A DNA stretch of 64,000 nt from Bursaphelenchus xylophilus (GCA_904066235.2 CAJFCV020000004.1:10540001-10604000); one strand, 5' to 3'; positions 31,936 to 43,324 are shown, counted from the first letter of the stretch. A program made the numbers and translations. Notes: a model not told the origin generated them from the sequence alone.

Positions 31936-33006
31936 GACTAAATTTTTAACGAAATCGCGGGTACTTTGCAGACGTTCCAGCACCGTAACCGAATTCTTCT
32001 CATCTTTTTGAGCCGCGAATTACCCCCGCAGAATTTCCGCATTCGCTTCCACCCTCAAACTTTGCACTGTACTTTCAACCGGCGGCCCCCAATTTTACAT
32101 TTCATGTTGCTGCGGGGAGCGTCGAGTGGGAGCTAAATTAACTTAGCCGCCGGCTTTCCGCTCCTCTGTACCGAATACCCAAAGGGCGGTGCAAAAACTC
32201 GGTTACGTCGACCGGTTTTTCCCCGCAAATTTATCCCGAGGAGACGGGACTTTTCGAAGGTTTTATGCGCTGTAAACAGTTGGCCCCCTGTTTTATATAT
32301 GGGTTCAGGAAAGTTCGAACAAGTTTTTGACGTAATCTTGAGGGAAATCCGGTCTGAAATTTCGATTCCTCTTATCGTATAAGCCAACGTGCGATTTGGG
32401 ATGGTCTCCGGTCGACTTGTACACCTGCTAAATGGCGGTTTACAAGCGGTCTGGCGGCAAAAATTTTCGGGATTTTTTGGGAAATATATTTTTTCGAAAC
32501 CTCCCCTTTTTTCCGGAGATTTCCAAATTGCTTTCAATTATAATTCTTTCTCCATATTTTTCATTCTTTGAGGCGGGTAATGGAATCATTCGCCGTGCCT
32601 GCGGGTCTTGAGGTAGGTATTAATCTTTGGAGTAAATCCTCCGCTGCTAAATTACATTTTTCGCGGTGTACGTTACATTCGTTAAATGGCACTGGGCTTG
32701 GCTTGGCAGCGCCGGACATTTTGGCGTTTTTTTAAAGGATTTTGATACTTTTTTGGAGAAAAAAAATTTTGCTCATTTTTTTGATCTTTTGTAATTTTTA
32801 GAGCTTCAAAAAGAGTTTGAAAATTAATTTTCTATAATTTGTATTCTATACAACCCAAATCTTGCCCTCATTGTACCATATCTATTACACTTTGACCGTT
32901 ACTCTCCGACGAGCGCGTGTTTGCAACCCTCCAAAAAAAATTACTGAAAATTGTATTTTAGTTCGCCTTCTAAGCCTCCAAAACTCTTCCACAATTCCCG
33001 TAGAGC
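31936..33006. other. upstream region of the 7TM receptor gene
   Basis: No repeat family. A minus-strand open frame at 32133-32537 (134 codons) has no recognised similarity and is treated as chance. GTATTTTAG at 32953-32961, 45 bp before the receptor ATG, may be a trans-splice or 5' UTR acceptor. Confidence 0.45.
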
Positions 33007-36000
33007 ATGATGCAGGCCGGTTGGTCGACGTCGGACACGACGGCGTCTTTGCAAGGCATCTACCTTATACATGCGTTCATGATCACACTAGTTGGGACCG
33101 CAATGAATGTGTTCGTCATCTACAGAATGCGCAGACTGTATAATCGGAATCCGGAACAAGTAAGTTTTTTAGAGGTCATAAAATTTTTTTAGTCATCAAA
33201 AATTTTTTGCCAAAACAAATTTTTTTTGCCATTACATTTGTCATAAATTTTGAGAAAATCGCCCCTTCCAACTGCTTGAAAAAAACAATAATCTTCACGT
33301 AAAGGCTTCTACTACGTCAAAAATACAATTAAAAATTGTAGGGAAATAAAAAAAATAAAATTATAGGGGGTTTCAAAACTTTTCGTAAACAAATTTCAGG
33401 ACTTTTTTTCTTCAAAACACAAGTTGCGAAAATTCTTTGCACTTTACTTCATGTCATCATTTTGTGCAAGAATTGGACTTATAATTACTAATGAGATACA
33501 AAGCAGTTCTTTTTATAACCCTTAAATTATATTAGCGATACTTTTAATAAGAATTTTTTTGAATAATTCAAAAAATTACACAAATTTTTTCACACTACAA
33601 ATAAAAAAAATCAAAAAAAAAAATTTTTTTATTCTCCCAAATTTTGACCTCTGATGCCTTAGGCTATTGATACTGGAATCCATAAATTCAAAATAAATCT
33701 CTCGTTTTTCTGCACATTAGGAAAATGCCACAAACTTTTGCAAGATTAATGGAAGAAAGGAGTCGAATTTGGAAACGTTAATTGTTTGGTGTGCGTTAAC
33801 CTCTACGGATTAATTGGCTTATGGTCCGGAGGAGATCTCATCTAAATTTAGGGGGCAAGTTCAAAGAGATTTTCGGACGTCAGACGGTATTTTAGGGCTT
33901 GAAAGTTTGGCTAAAATTGAAAAAATTATAAGATATCAAAAAAAAATTTTTTTTGATTTTTTTGGTTTACAAAGGGAATTAAGAATTTTTGCATAAAATT
34001 AATAAAAATTTGTATAATTTTTATTAATTTTATTATTTTGCATACTAAAATTCAAAAAAAAAATTTTTTTTATTTTTTACTTTTTGACAATGCCAAATTT
34101 TTTTCATTTTTTTTTATTTCTCTCAAAAATATATTTACATCAACAAAAAATCCAAAAAAACTCTCCGAGTTTCTTTGTGTACGACTTGTTTACATCCCCA
34201 AATCCACACCAAATCCCCTACCATCTCCGCAGCACGTGTGCCGCAAAATAAAAGTATTACCGTGGATACGCGCGGATTAGCCGAGAAAAATGTGGATTGA
34301 GAGTCTTTTCGGGGCCATGGGATGATGTTCGAGTGGATTTTGGGTGCGAAAAACTTCCTGGTGTAAGATACTTGTTATGCAGAAAAGTTGGTGGGATCGC
34401 CGAAAAGGGCTATTAATGCAATTGGCATAATAAATGAGGCTAAATATAAGACAATGGCAAAAAAATAAAAGAAAAATGTAAAATCATTTCTTTTTATAGA
34501 AAATATAATGTAATAATTTCCGTTACAGTATCGGAATGGGATCGGCATCTGTCTGTTCGTCATGTCCGTGGCGGATCTCATCTCTTTGGGCTCTCTGATG
34601 GCCCACTTTACCACCGCCAACATGTCGGCCATCATTCCCACCAGCATGATGAAGATTCTCTGTCCGCTGATTTCGTTTGTGGCGCACACCGCCTACACGC
34701 AGTCCATGTGGTGTTGGTGGCTGATGTCGGCGCTCAGATTCCTCGCCACTCGTCGTCCTTTGCAATATACTACATTATGGCGATTGCCATGCATGGTGAT
34801 GGGCGTGACGTTCATGCTGGTCTCGTTTTTCAACTCCTTTCTGATGGCCACCGTCCATTACGACCCCAAGTCGCAGATGTGCTACCAGGACTACACGGCG
34901 ACCGCCAGAACCCATCGAATGGCCGATGTGTTCCTGAGCTTCTTCACACCCACCATTCTGGTGTTGTACATGGACCTGAGCGTGTTGTGCTGTCGGATTC
35001 AGTCGCGATTGGCCGACCCCATGCTGCAGATCGTCATCAATCGGCCGGCGGCGGAGAAGGTACGTGAAATGAGTGTAAGTGTTATGCCTTCCACATAGCA
35101 TGCCGTTTACAAAAATTCGGGATTTTTCACCCAAAATATTCGAGATTTTTCGCCCAAAAGTCTTTGGCTTTTGGCCAATTTGTCCCGTCCACTTTCCGAT
35201 TACCCCCAGTTTTTTCGCCAAAACTAATTGTCTGTGTTTTCAGAGGAAGTCGCTACACCGATTCTTGGTCATCACCGGCTCCTGTATCCTACTCAACTTC
35301 CCCGAAAACTTCCTCCGCTTCGGGATTGCGGCCGGCCTTCCGTTCGTTCAGCCCGCCGTCTTCCCCGCCGCCCTTGCCGTCCTCACCAAGGCCCTGTACT
35401 TTGCACAGGTGAGATTTACGAGCCAAGATGAGCTGAATGTGTCATTGGGCAATTAAAATTTTCGGAAGAATTTTGAAAGCCGTCTAGTCTCGATTAGCAT
35501 GTCGAATTCGGCGTCTAATCTTGTTAACGGGCCCGTTAATCCTGTGTTAAAATATGCTTTTGGGGGTCGGAAACGGTCTCGGATCCCTTGTCGGGGTTTT
35601 TTATGAAATTTTGACTTGCATTTGGATAATCACGATAATTAAAATAATTTGCATATTAAAAATTTTTTAATTTTTAATTTGCATTTCTAAATTTCGAAAT
35701 AATTTTTTATTGAAAATAAATAATCCCGGCCAAATTTTACGTCAAAAAAATTTGCATATATATGCATATTCAAATTATGAAAATTTTAAATTTGCATATT
35801 CAAATTTTCAAATAATTTTTTGTCGAAATGCCTAATTTCATTCAAATTTTATTTCAAAAAATTTGCATATTCAAATTTGCATACCAACTTTAAATTTGCA
35901 TATTTTAATCTCCCCTAATTTTCAGTTCGCATTCAAGTCCTTCTACCTGACCACATTCGTCTACGATCGCTCCGTTCTCTCGAAGACCAACAGCTCCAGA

Positions 36001-36165
36001 CAGCTCAGTATCAGCTTCCGACAACGTCTCGAAGAATCGCAGCATCTGATCCGCGAACGCTCCAGTACCATTTCGTATCGCGCCACAACCCCCATCCCAA
36101 CGCTGGCACGTAACTCCAGCTGCAACGCGCTCAACGAACTCATTCCGGACCGGGTTTTGGTCTAA
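33007..36165 (+). CDS. nematode orphan rhodopsin-like 7TM receptor, four exons
   Basis: Plasma-membrane G-protein-coupled receptor; ligand unknown. Exons: 33007-33159, 34529-35059, 35244-35408, 35926-36165, all in phase 0, giving 362 aa. Seven hydrophobic segments are visible: TM1 LIHAFMITLVGTAMNVFVIY, TM2 from GIGICLFVMSVADLISLGSL, TM3 near SMWCWWLMSALRF, TM4 MVMGVTFMLVSFFNSFLMA, TM5 from FLSFFTPTILVLYMDLSVL, TM6 RFLVITGSCILLNFPENFL, TM7 KALYFAQFAFKSFYLTTFVY. TM2 keeps the N/S-xxxAD signature (SVADL). The DRY position reads LRF (LRFLATRRPLQY keeps the following RPLQY), and no NPxxY is evident in TM7, which ends FYLTTFVYDRS. The Ser/Thr/Arg tail is about 70 residues. This pattern fits neuropeptide-receptor-like nematode orphans, but I cannot name a subfamily. 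AATAAA at 36432-36437. Confidence 0.88.
33160..34528 (+). other. AT-rich first intron of the receptor gene
   Basis: 1,369 bp, very rich in poly-A and poly-T runs, with no copy of families A-D and no other gene. ATAAAATT/AATTTTTAT palindromes cluster near 33985-34045. Confidence 0.6.
35647..35901 (+). promoter_or_regulatory. cluster of seven ATTTGCAT octamers in receptor intron 3
   Basis: Exact ATTTGCAT starts at 35647, 35677, 35750, 35790, 35861, 35875 and 35894, with an ATATGCAT variant at about 35760. This is the classical octamer bound by POU-homeodomain proteins. Neighbouring copies share AAATTTGCATATTCAAATTT, so the array may also be a decayed tandem repeat. Regulatory function is inference. 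Confidence 0.45.
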
Positions 36166-36549
36166 GAAACTTTAGGTTTCAACCCACATTTACAACATGC
36201 CCTCAGGGCATCTTTTTTTGAGTCATCTTGTTCCAAATACTCTCAAATTGTATATGTATCAACTCTGTATATACGAATATCCCGCCATAATTTTGCAACG
36301 ATCTCTCCGTGTCTCTGTATCTCTTGCTGATCTCACATATCACTTGTAAGTACCAAGATCTCAAAATTTTTTATACGGGCAAATACCATACCACGCAATA
36401 ATTTAAACGCCATGTTGATTGTTGAACTGTTAATAAATTGGATATTTATTCATTTTGGGGGTTTTTGAAATACGCAAATTTTTGTGTGAAAATGATTTAT
36501 GCAAAATTCATATTACTATACAAATTTGTTGGTAAATTGTTGCAAGTTA

Positions 36550-36966
36550 TGAATAATTTTGCACACATGTCCGGCATAGACCAAACATGAATTCCTGAAA
36601 GTTTTAGCTCGCGCCCTATAGGCATCGCTGGGATATGGAACAATATTTGCGGCCGAGAGAGTACGCGGAAGTCGGAGAACGGTCAGAGAGGACAAAACAC
36701 TGTTAGGCCATATCTCTGTCGGTTTCGTGCGGAAAAGCTTGATTTTTTGCGGAAACACTACCATCTACAGTAGAAATAGGCATGAAACTTTTCATGACAA
36801 AATTTGCAAAAAAAAACTTTATATTTTCCCCATTTCCACCTGAAAATCTTGGTTGTTTCTGCGCAGCGCGCACTAGGATTTTCGCATATGCCATACAAAA
36901 GGTCATTCTAAATTTGTGCCATGTTTTATCAAAACTTGAGCGTCGCACTTGGGATACTTCCCCTTC
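36550..36966. mobile_element. family C element between the receptor and GT43 genes
   Basis: Starts AATTTTGCACACATGTCCGG and ends TTGAGCGTCGCACTTGGGATAC, with GCGGCCGAGAGAGTACGCGG and GGAAACACTACCATCTACAG inside. It fills most of the interval between two convergent 3' ends. Confidence 0.8.
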
Positions 36967-37081
36967 AAGTTGGTTTTTCGTCATCCCAACTCAATCTTAT
37001 CACATTTTTTAAAATTTTGTTGTTATGCAACTTTAATATTCAGATTTTTTTATTTTTTCAACTAACAAATATATTACAACC

Positions 37082-40000
37082 TCAACGCATCCCCGAGATA
37101 TAATAAATATCCCAAACCGGCTCAGGCGGCGGGATTCGCACCGCCGGGTCCCAGGTTTGGTTTATCATTGCTGCTGCCTCCTTGGCTTCGCTTTTGGTCA
37201 TCTTGTAGATGCTCCGGAACCTTTCGCACATCTCATGTCGAATCGGTTCGTACGCCGGTACGGTGTCGGTGAGGTATCCGAATTTGGGAAAGTTTCGGTT
37301 GAACATGGTCGGCGTTGTTCTTCTCCACATTTGGACGTTTTGCTTGGTGGCGCTTATGCCGTACGGTTCGTAATCCTCCATTGAGATTTTTAGCTGCTTT
37401 AGTAAGCATTCTTCCCCATAGAGGCCCGCGCAGTCCGTTGTGAGCTTTACACTGAAAGTGGGGGTGTTTTAGATGACCTATTCTTTGTGATAGCGGATGT
37501 GGAAGGTCCTCAAAGCTTTTTGGCGTAAAGAGGAATGGTCTGAAATTCTCCCAGCGTTGGGGAAAATGACTAGTTCAGGTGGACAGAGCAGGCCAATTTT
37601 AGTAAAAAGAACCATTTTTCAGCTGCGGAGTAAGCCCGGCCGATGAGAAAAATCGATCGAAAGTTCGGGCTGGTTTTTGAACGTCGCCGTTGCTTGCGTT
37701 CATTATTTTCCCGACAGACTAATATCATCTCATTTCTTCCAAGAAAAAATAAGATTTCTAAGCTCACAACATCACAACGCTATATTATACTTGCTCTTTA
37801 ATTTCCTAAATTTGGGATTCCCCTTATCCATACTATTTTTAGCAAATTTCATTCAGAAAGTGATTCATTAACGTAAATGTTACGGCTTAAGGAACTCAAA
37901 ATTGAAGATTAGGTGCAATCCGGGGACATAAAGCCTGGGTCTTCATAAACGGCACATTTCCTCGTTCAGTGGAACCTTGGGGCCGCGCTTTGACAATATT
38001 TACAGTGGGAGGCCTGATCCAGTGGCAAAAAACGTACCATTTTGCATCCGGGAAGTATCAAAAATGTGGCAAAATGCTTCCTTCTACAAGTGAAAGAAAC
38101 TCCGATTTTAAAAGCGCGCCCGCTCTTTTTGTGAGGGAAAAGGCGCGCCCTTCAAAACGAAGTATTTTTCATATGGAGAAGGAAGCATTTTGCGACATTT
38201 TTGATCCTTCCCGGATGCAAAATGGTACGTTTTTTGCCACTGGATCAGGTCCCGCACTGTACATAGTCGGCTCGCAAAGTCGCCGGAGTGATTTCGGCGA
38301 CATACGCTGTGAGAAAACAGAAGTCCGCTGTGCACTGTGCAATTCTCGCTTTTTACACCGTGGAATAGGCTTCTTTGGGTTGTCACTCAAACCATGACTT
38401 TTTTTTGCATAGTGAAATCTTGAAAAGCCGAGAAATTGTCTCAGAGGGTTTACGGACGGCCTAGAAAATAAGCCTCTACATTTTGACCCTTTCTTTATTC
38501 AAAAACCCAATCTGAATCATTTTTCAAGGTCCCCGTCAAAGTATCTTGCATATATCATCAGATATAATGCTGTCATCAGCAATATATGCACCCACGACTT
38601 ACTTGTTATACAGCAAATAGCTGATGTGGAAAGCGAATCCCCCAAAATAGACGCCAAGATGGTTGGCAGCCTTCAACGTCTTCGCAAATCCCACCACATT
38701 TCCGTTGCTAACTCTGGGTAATTGCAGGAGATAATTGGTTATCCCTAAAAAAAGAATATCTTTTCATTAATCCTCCAGATGGCGTCGCGACACTTGCGGG
38801 CAACCACTTTGCGGGCAACCAGTTTGCGGGCAAATTTTTTGCGGGCAACCACTTTGCGGGCAAAATTTGGGGGTCACATTTGCGGGCAGCTGAAACATTT
38901 GCGGGCAGCTGAGACACTTGCGGGCAGCCTGGGACACTTGCGGGCAACCGACACTTGCGGGCAGCCGACATTTGCGGGCAACCGGCACCTGAGGGTAACA
39001 GGGTGGAGGTGGAAATATTACTGCGATATTTTGGAAATTTGCCGACATTTGCGGGCAGCCGACACTTGCGGGCAGCCGACATTTGCGGGCAACAGGAAAA
39101 AACAATCACACATGCTGTATAGGAACTTTTGGAACCGTTGCCCGCAAATGTCGGCTTCCCGCAAGTATTGCCTGCCCGCAAATGTCGGAAAACTTCCAAA
39201 ATATCGAAGAAATTTTTTCACCTCTACCTTGTTATCATCAAGTGCCGGTTGCCCGCAAATGTCGGCTGCCCGCAAATGTCGGCAAATTTCCAAAATATCA
39301 TAGTAATTTTTCCACGTCCACCCTGTTACCCTCACAATCAGGTCTCGGTTGCCCGCAAATGTCGGCTGCCCGCAAATCTTCCAGGCTGCCCGCAACTGTC
39401 GACCCTGCCCGCAAATGTTCGAGGCTGCCCGCAAATGCCGGTGCTGGCCGCAAATGTCGGCTGCCCGCAAAGTGGCTGCCCGCAAAAAATTTGCCCGCAA
39501 ACTGGTTGCCCGCAAAGTGGTTGCCCGCAAGTGTGCGCCCGCCCTCCAGATTCATTCAATAAAAGAAGAAAAAGAGAGTCGAATTGCTCACCCACAGGCC
39601 ACACACCGATTCTCTTCACCGGCCGAACGTACTGCTCGAAGAGGTCAAGCCCATATGCGTCATTGTCGTTGCCCAAATACACTACGGCATTCGGGTCAAA
39701 GCGGTCTCTGTTTTGTCGGATGTAGTCGAAGGCGCGGTTGTATTGCGACCAACCATTGCCTAAACACGTAAAAAACTTGATTGTCTAACAACAAGGCTTA
39801 CACGGCAGTCCGTCGTTGGGATGCGCAATATACGCGTACTTGATGGGCTTGTCCTCGAGGGCTTTGCGCACGACCGCAGCGGTTGTGTTGTTGTCCTCGA
39901 TGAGAAGCCAGAAATGGTTGGGCACACTCATCAGTGCATACGCGGTACTAAAAACAAATGATTGAGGCTTCTTGCGGATAAAAATAAATAGTAGGACTAT

Positions 40001-41947
40001 TGTGATTTTTGAGGGCGAAGATTAAAGTCGGTTTTCTCGAAATCAAACCAGGGCTTGGACATCAAAATTGTATTAAACTTAACCGTTTTCGACTATGGAG
40101 ACTGAGAATATACCGGTCGGATTTGCAATCTGAATGACCTCGTTAGCAAAGGGCGGACTGACGAGAGTGACGCTCATTTCTTAACGCAATACATTTCTCA
40201 TGTATACAGTGGGCGACTTGATCCAGTGACAAAAAACGTACTATTTTGCCTCGAAAAACGTGGCAAAATGCTTCCATCTCCAAGTGAAAAAACTTCGTTT
40301 TAAAGGGCGCCCTTTTTCCTCACAGAAAGAGCGGACGCGTTTTTGAAATCTGAGTTTTTTTCACTGGAGAAGGGGGTACATTGCCACATTTTTTGATACT
40401 TCCTGGATGCAAAATGGTACGTTTTTTGCCACTGGATCAGGTACTCCACTGTACTCTATTCACTAAAAGAGTCCTAGCTTCCGCTTTGCAAGGGCAGCCG
40501 AGATATTCAAGGATCTTTGCAGCTGAGAGAATGTGAAAAATATTGAGAGCGTTGGGAGAGAAAAACACTTTTTGGTGTCTTTTCAGTTCCGGGCAAGTAA
40601 TTGGACACAATATCTATAGTAGAAATAGTCATAAAACTTTTCGAGCCAAAATTCTAAAAACATTGTCATGTTTTTTGCCGACGCTTGATGTAAAAATCTC
40701 GCTAGTTTCTGCAAGGTGCGAGTTGGGAGTCTACTTCGTATATGTCTCAAGAAAAAACCAGTGGAAATTTGCGTCAAATTACAGCAAAATCTGAGCGTCA
40801 CACTTGAAGTACTTTCCCTAAAAGACACCTTCCTTTCATCATCAGCAATCTCTACATGAACTCAAAAGAGTAAAATTGCTCAAAACCCACGCCAAAATGT
40901 CCGCTGGTCGATCGCTCCGCGCAAACGTTGGAGTAACCAAGATTATCTGTCGACTGCTGTATCGGCGGTCAATCGGCAGCTCAAAACTGTTGTTATAATC
41001 GATTCTGGGCAGTTGAATGTAAGTGTAATTGTAGCCATCGCCTGTCAGAAATGCGTAGAAGAAGAAAGACGCTGGCAGCAAGAAAGTCAGGCTTATAAAT
41101 CCAAACTTTTTCAAGGCTGAAACGGCAGGTTTACAGAGGAAGTACACCAAGTGCGACGCACAGATTTTGATGAAACTTGATACAAATTTAGAATAATTTT
41201 TTAAAGGATATATGCGAGGCTCCTAGCTTATGCCTTACTGAAACGACCGAGATTTTTACATTAGGTCGAAAGGTTGAAAAAATGTGATTTTTTTGCGAAT
41301 TTTAGCATAAAAAGTTCCAAGCTTATTTCTTCCCTGGAAGGTAATGTTTCCACAAAAACTCAATTTTTTCCGCACAAAACTAGCAAGGATATAGCCTAAA
41401 AGTGTTTTTCTCTCTCAGCTCTCCGCTCTCCACATTTCCCGTACTCTCTCGGCCGCAAAAATCGTTCAATATCTTAGCTGCGGCTGCAAAGCGCCAGCTA
41501 AAAATCTCAGGAATTAAGATGTGGTCTATGCCCAAGATGTGCGCTAAATTGTAGAAAAATCTGAGCGTCGCTCTTGGAAGCCTTGACTTGCTGGTGTTAT
41601 TGGCCTGTCGGGAAAATAGTGAGCACTTTGTCGCATCAAAAATGGCGTTGCCACCGAGAAAATTAATTTTGTCGCAGCAAAATCAAATTGCTGTCCTCCT
41701 AGCGATGGGCGCAGCGACATTGTGCTCATTATTTTTCCGACAGACTGAAAAAAATTCCAAATTCGTGAAAATAAGCCGAATAATTACTATACTTACATAA
41801 CCTCGCATAATGTCGGGCAAGCTTAGATGTGTACGACATAACTGACAAACTAAATAACTTTAAGGCTTTTCCCAAAGAAATGGCTGCTGAATTATTCTCG
41901 ATTAAATCTCTATTCGCAGATATCAACATGACTTTCCTGAAACTCAT
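37082..41947 (-). CDS. GT43 beta-1,3-glucuronosyltransferase-like type II membrane protein, six exons
   Basis: Family role: Golgi transfer of glucuronic acid to galactose-terminated glycans. Exons: 41947-41797, 41116-40891, 39947-39802, 39759-39592, 38744-38603, 37451-37082; phases agree and give 400 aa. An internal ATG at 41839 would give 364 aa, nearer the family norm. The frame opens upstream of exon 2 only through TTG, so exon 1 with its GTAAGT donor is needed. Membrane anchor about 55-74. Family blocks in order: IILVTPTFARSDRPADILA (108), NHFWLLIEDN (136), YLGNDNDAYGLDLFEQYVR (202), VKRIGVWPVG (222), GGFAF (265), LYGEECLLKQL (288). The metal-binding triplet, DDD in active members, reads NDN at 205-207. 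The acceptor-site Asp in AIDMAGFAV reads Tyr263. The catalytic Glu position is kept (Glu291). Minus-strand AATAAA at about 37048-37053. Confidence 0.88.
37699..37724. mobile_element. family A right-end fragment in GT43 intron 5
   Basis: CATTATTTTCCCGACAGACT only. Confidence 0.6.
38002..38262. mobile_element. family B foldback MITE in GT43 intron 5
   Basis: Near-consensus copy: ACAGTGGGAGGCCTGATCC to GATCAGGTCCCGCACTGTA, TA on both sides, arms through GCATCCGGGAAGTATCAAAA and its inverse. Confidence 0.92.
38266..38400. mobile_element. family D copy in GT43 intron 5
   Basis: CGCAAAGTCGCCGGAGTGAT then GCGACATACGCTGTGAGAAA and GTGCACTGTGCAATTC. It directly abuts the family B copy. Confidence 0.6.
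38781..39542. mobile_element. Mutator-like foldback element of GCGGGCA units with 9-bp flanking repeat
   Basis: 762 bp inside GT43 intron 4. The left arm is built of TTGCGGGCAACC/GCC units separated by short spacers, the right arm of the inverse. The outermost 70 bp of each arm correspond unit by unit (ACACTTGCGGGCAACCACTT, then CAGTTTGCGGGCAAATTTTT). An inner pair of unique segments (CCTGAGGGTAACAGGGTGGA and its inverse near 39325) is also mirrored. CCTCCAGAT occurs immediately outside both ends (38772-38780 and 39543-39551). A 9-bp duplication is the hallmark of Mutator-like transposons. No transposase is present. Confidence 0.85.
40206..40453. mobile_element. family B foldback MITE in GT43 intron 2
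   Basis: ACAGTGGGCGACTTGATCC to GATCAGGTACTCCACTGTA; TA flanks. The left arm has a small deletion after CTATTTTGCCTCG. Confidence 0.9.
40462..40820. mobile_element. family C element in GT43 intron 2
   Basis: Enters at GAGTCCTAGCTTCCGCTTTG and ends CTGAGCGTCACACTTGAAGT, beginning about 10 bp after the family B copy. Intron 2 is about 940 bp, nearly all transposon. Confidence 0.75.
41136..41580. mobile_element. family C element in GT43 intron 1
   Basis: Full length, AGTACACCAAGTGCGACGCA to CTGAGCGTCGCTCTTGGAAG. Its left end lies about 20 bp from the acceptor of exon 2. Confidence 0.85.
41602..41748. mobile_element. family A MITE in GT43 intron 1
   Basis: GCCTGTCGGGAAAATAGTGAG to TTTTTCCGACAGACTG. 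Confidence 0.82.
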
Positions 41948-43300
41948 GAAAGCGCCGGGGAAAACTGCATGCGGAACCGGCTTTTCATCTTAATTTTGAT
42001 TCAAGTTGAATTCGCAAATGGGAAGACTTGAGGCAAACATTGGAAATCGAAGGCGTCGTGAGGCGGCGAAACGTAGAAGTCTGTGCGATTAGTGGCTGTT
42101 TTTCTGGCTCTATCTTCACAAGTTTTTTAACCAAAGACTCTGTCATCACAGTAATAAACAATCGCTGTGTTGGCAACCGGCTTGAGCTGTGATCCTGCGC
42201 AGTTTCAGCAACGTTTTGAAGGTGACTAGACATGGCTTCGGGCCCGTCAAAAAACGGACCTCACGAACTCAGCCGACAAATGACGGGCGCCCACTTGCAG
42301 GCAGCCGAGATTTTCGCCCTGAATCAAGAAAGACATTCTGTTGGGACGTTATGAGTTCACAATTGTTCGAAAAACCATCAATATTCTCTGATAGAACTTC
42401 AATCGAGGCCAAAAACCATTCAGATATCCCACGGAAACTACCCAATAGAAACCAATAATTCAACGAAGTCCGTCGATACAAGTTTATCCATTCAAGTATC
42501 TAAATACAATGTAATAATATGTATGTATGAACGATAAGACCTTCAACTGGCGGAAATTATCCTGCCAGCCGACTGTCAATCCGCCTATGTTCAAATTCCA
42601 CCAACCGCTCCGCGGCTCCCCAGGTTCAGGCACTGAACTCCTTTCTCCCACGTTCCTTGGCTTTCCAACGATGGACTCGGTGTCGTGACGGGACCCAGCC
42701 CGAGGTGCGGTGGGGTCCCGGCTCCACTGTGGAGCAAGCGGACCCCGGAATCACCTGGAGGATGGGCCCGTAAATCTCCGAACGAGATGTGGAAGGGCGC
42801 GTTAAAATATAATCGCGAGATCTCAAAGTTGATAGCAACCCTGGAGGCAAACATGGCTTGTTGAGTTAGAACATCCGTTACATCCTGTCGTTTATGCAGT
42901 GACAGCGTTCATGTTTCGAGGTTGACTCTTAATTTAATTAAACTCTCTCTCTCTCTCTCTTATCCTCTTTTGGGAGCCCCAAATGCGAAGTTTGTTTTCC
43001 CGAAGCAACGAGTATGATTTTCCTACAAAAGATTGTTGTCTTGCGATAAACATTTGGGAAAATACCCAAAGGGGTTTTTCAACCTCGCCCGTAAATCCAG
43101 CGTATTTGTAGGCTGTTTCCTTCCTAAAATTTAATCAATGTGGCGTTTTGTCACCAATAATTATGGAGAAAAGCCAAGCAAAGAGTTTGGCTGTCTTTGC
43201 TTGGCTAGCAGGGACAAAACCTTGCTTTCTGGTCAGGAAATGAAACTCTACAAATAAAAACGAAAAATGATTCCAAAATTCGAATAAAAAACAATTTATG
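41948..43300. other. intergenic region with microsatellite and GC-rich hairpin
   Basis: No firm gene. On the minus strand a true ATG at 42233 opens 82 codons without family similarity. A CT-dinucleotide run is at about 42948-42960. GGGACCC / GGGTCCC at 42690-42720 forms a GC-rich hairpin. CTTGCAGGCAGCCGAG at about 42295 is a diverged unit of the GCGGGCA foldback element. Confidence 0.45.
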
Positions 43301-43324
43301 TTTGAAAACGCCGGGAAAGCATCG

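Noticed and set aside
32133..32537. 134-codon minus-strand frame upstream of the receptor
   Set aside because: No start context, domain or splice partner; the length is within chance expectation for this window.
38781..39542. CRISPR-like array: regularly repeated TTGCGGGCA with short spacers
   Set aside because: The units switch to inverse orientation halfway, spacers are irregular and mirrored, the locus is in an intron of an animal gene, and a 9-bp duplication flanks it.
38708..39725. Several 110-200 codon frames with Cys/Pro/Gln or Arg/Ala repeats
   Set aside because: All six frames of the GCGGGCA foldback stay open because the unit lacks stop codons; they are repeat translations.
40842..41150. 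Start of the GT43 gene at 41150
   Set aside because: That codon is TTG and lies next to a transposon end; an upstream exon with a true ATG and a GTAAGT donor in the right phase fits better.
42591..42854. GC-rich block as a possible RNA gene or Pro/Gly-rich exon
   Set aside because: It has a hairpin but no tRNA boxes, no known RNA fold and no splice sites; too little to support a feature call.
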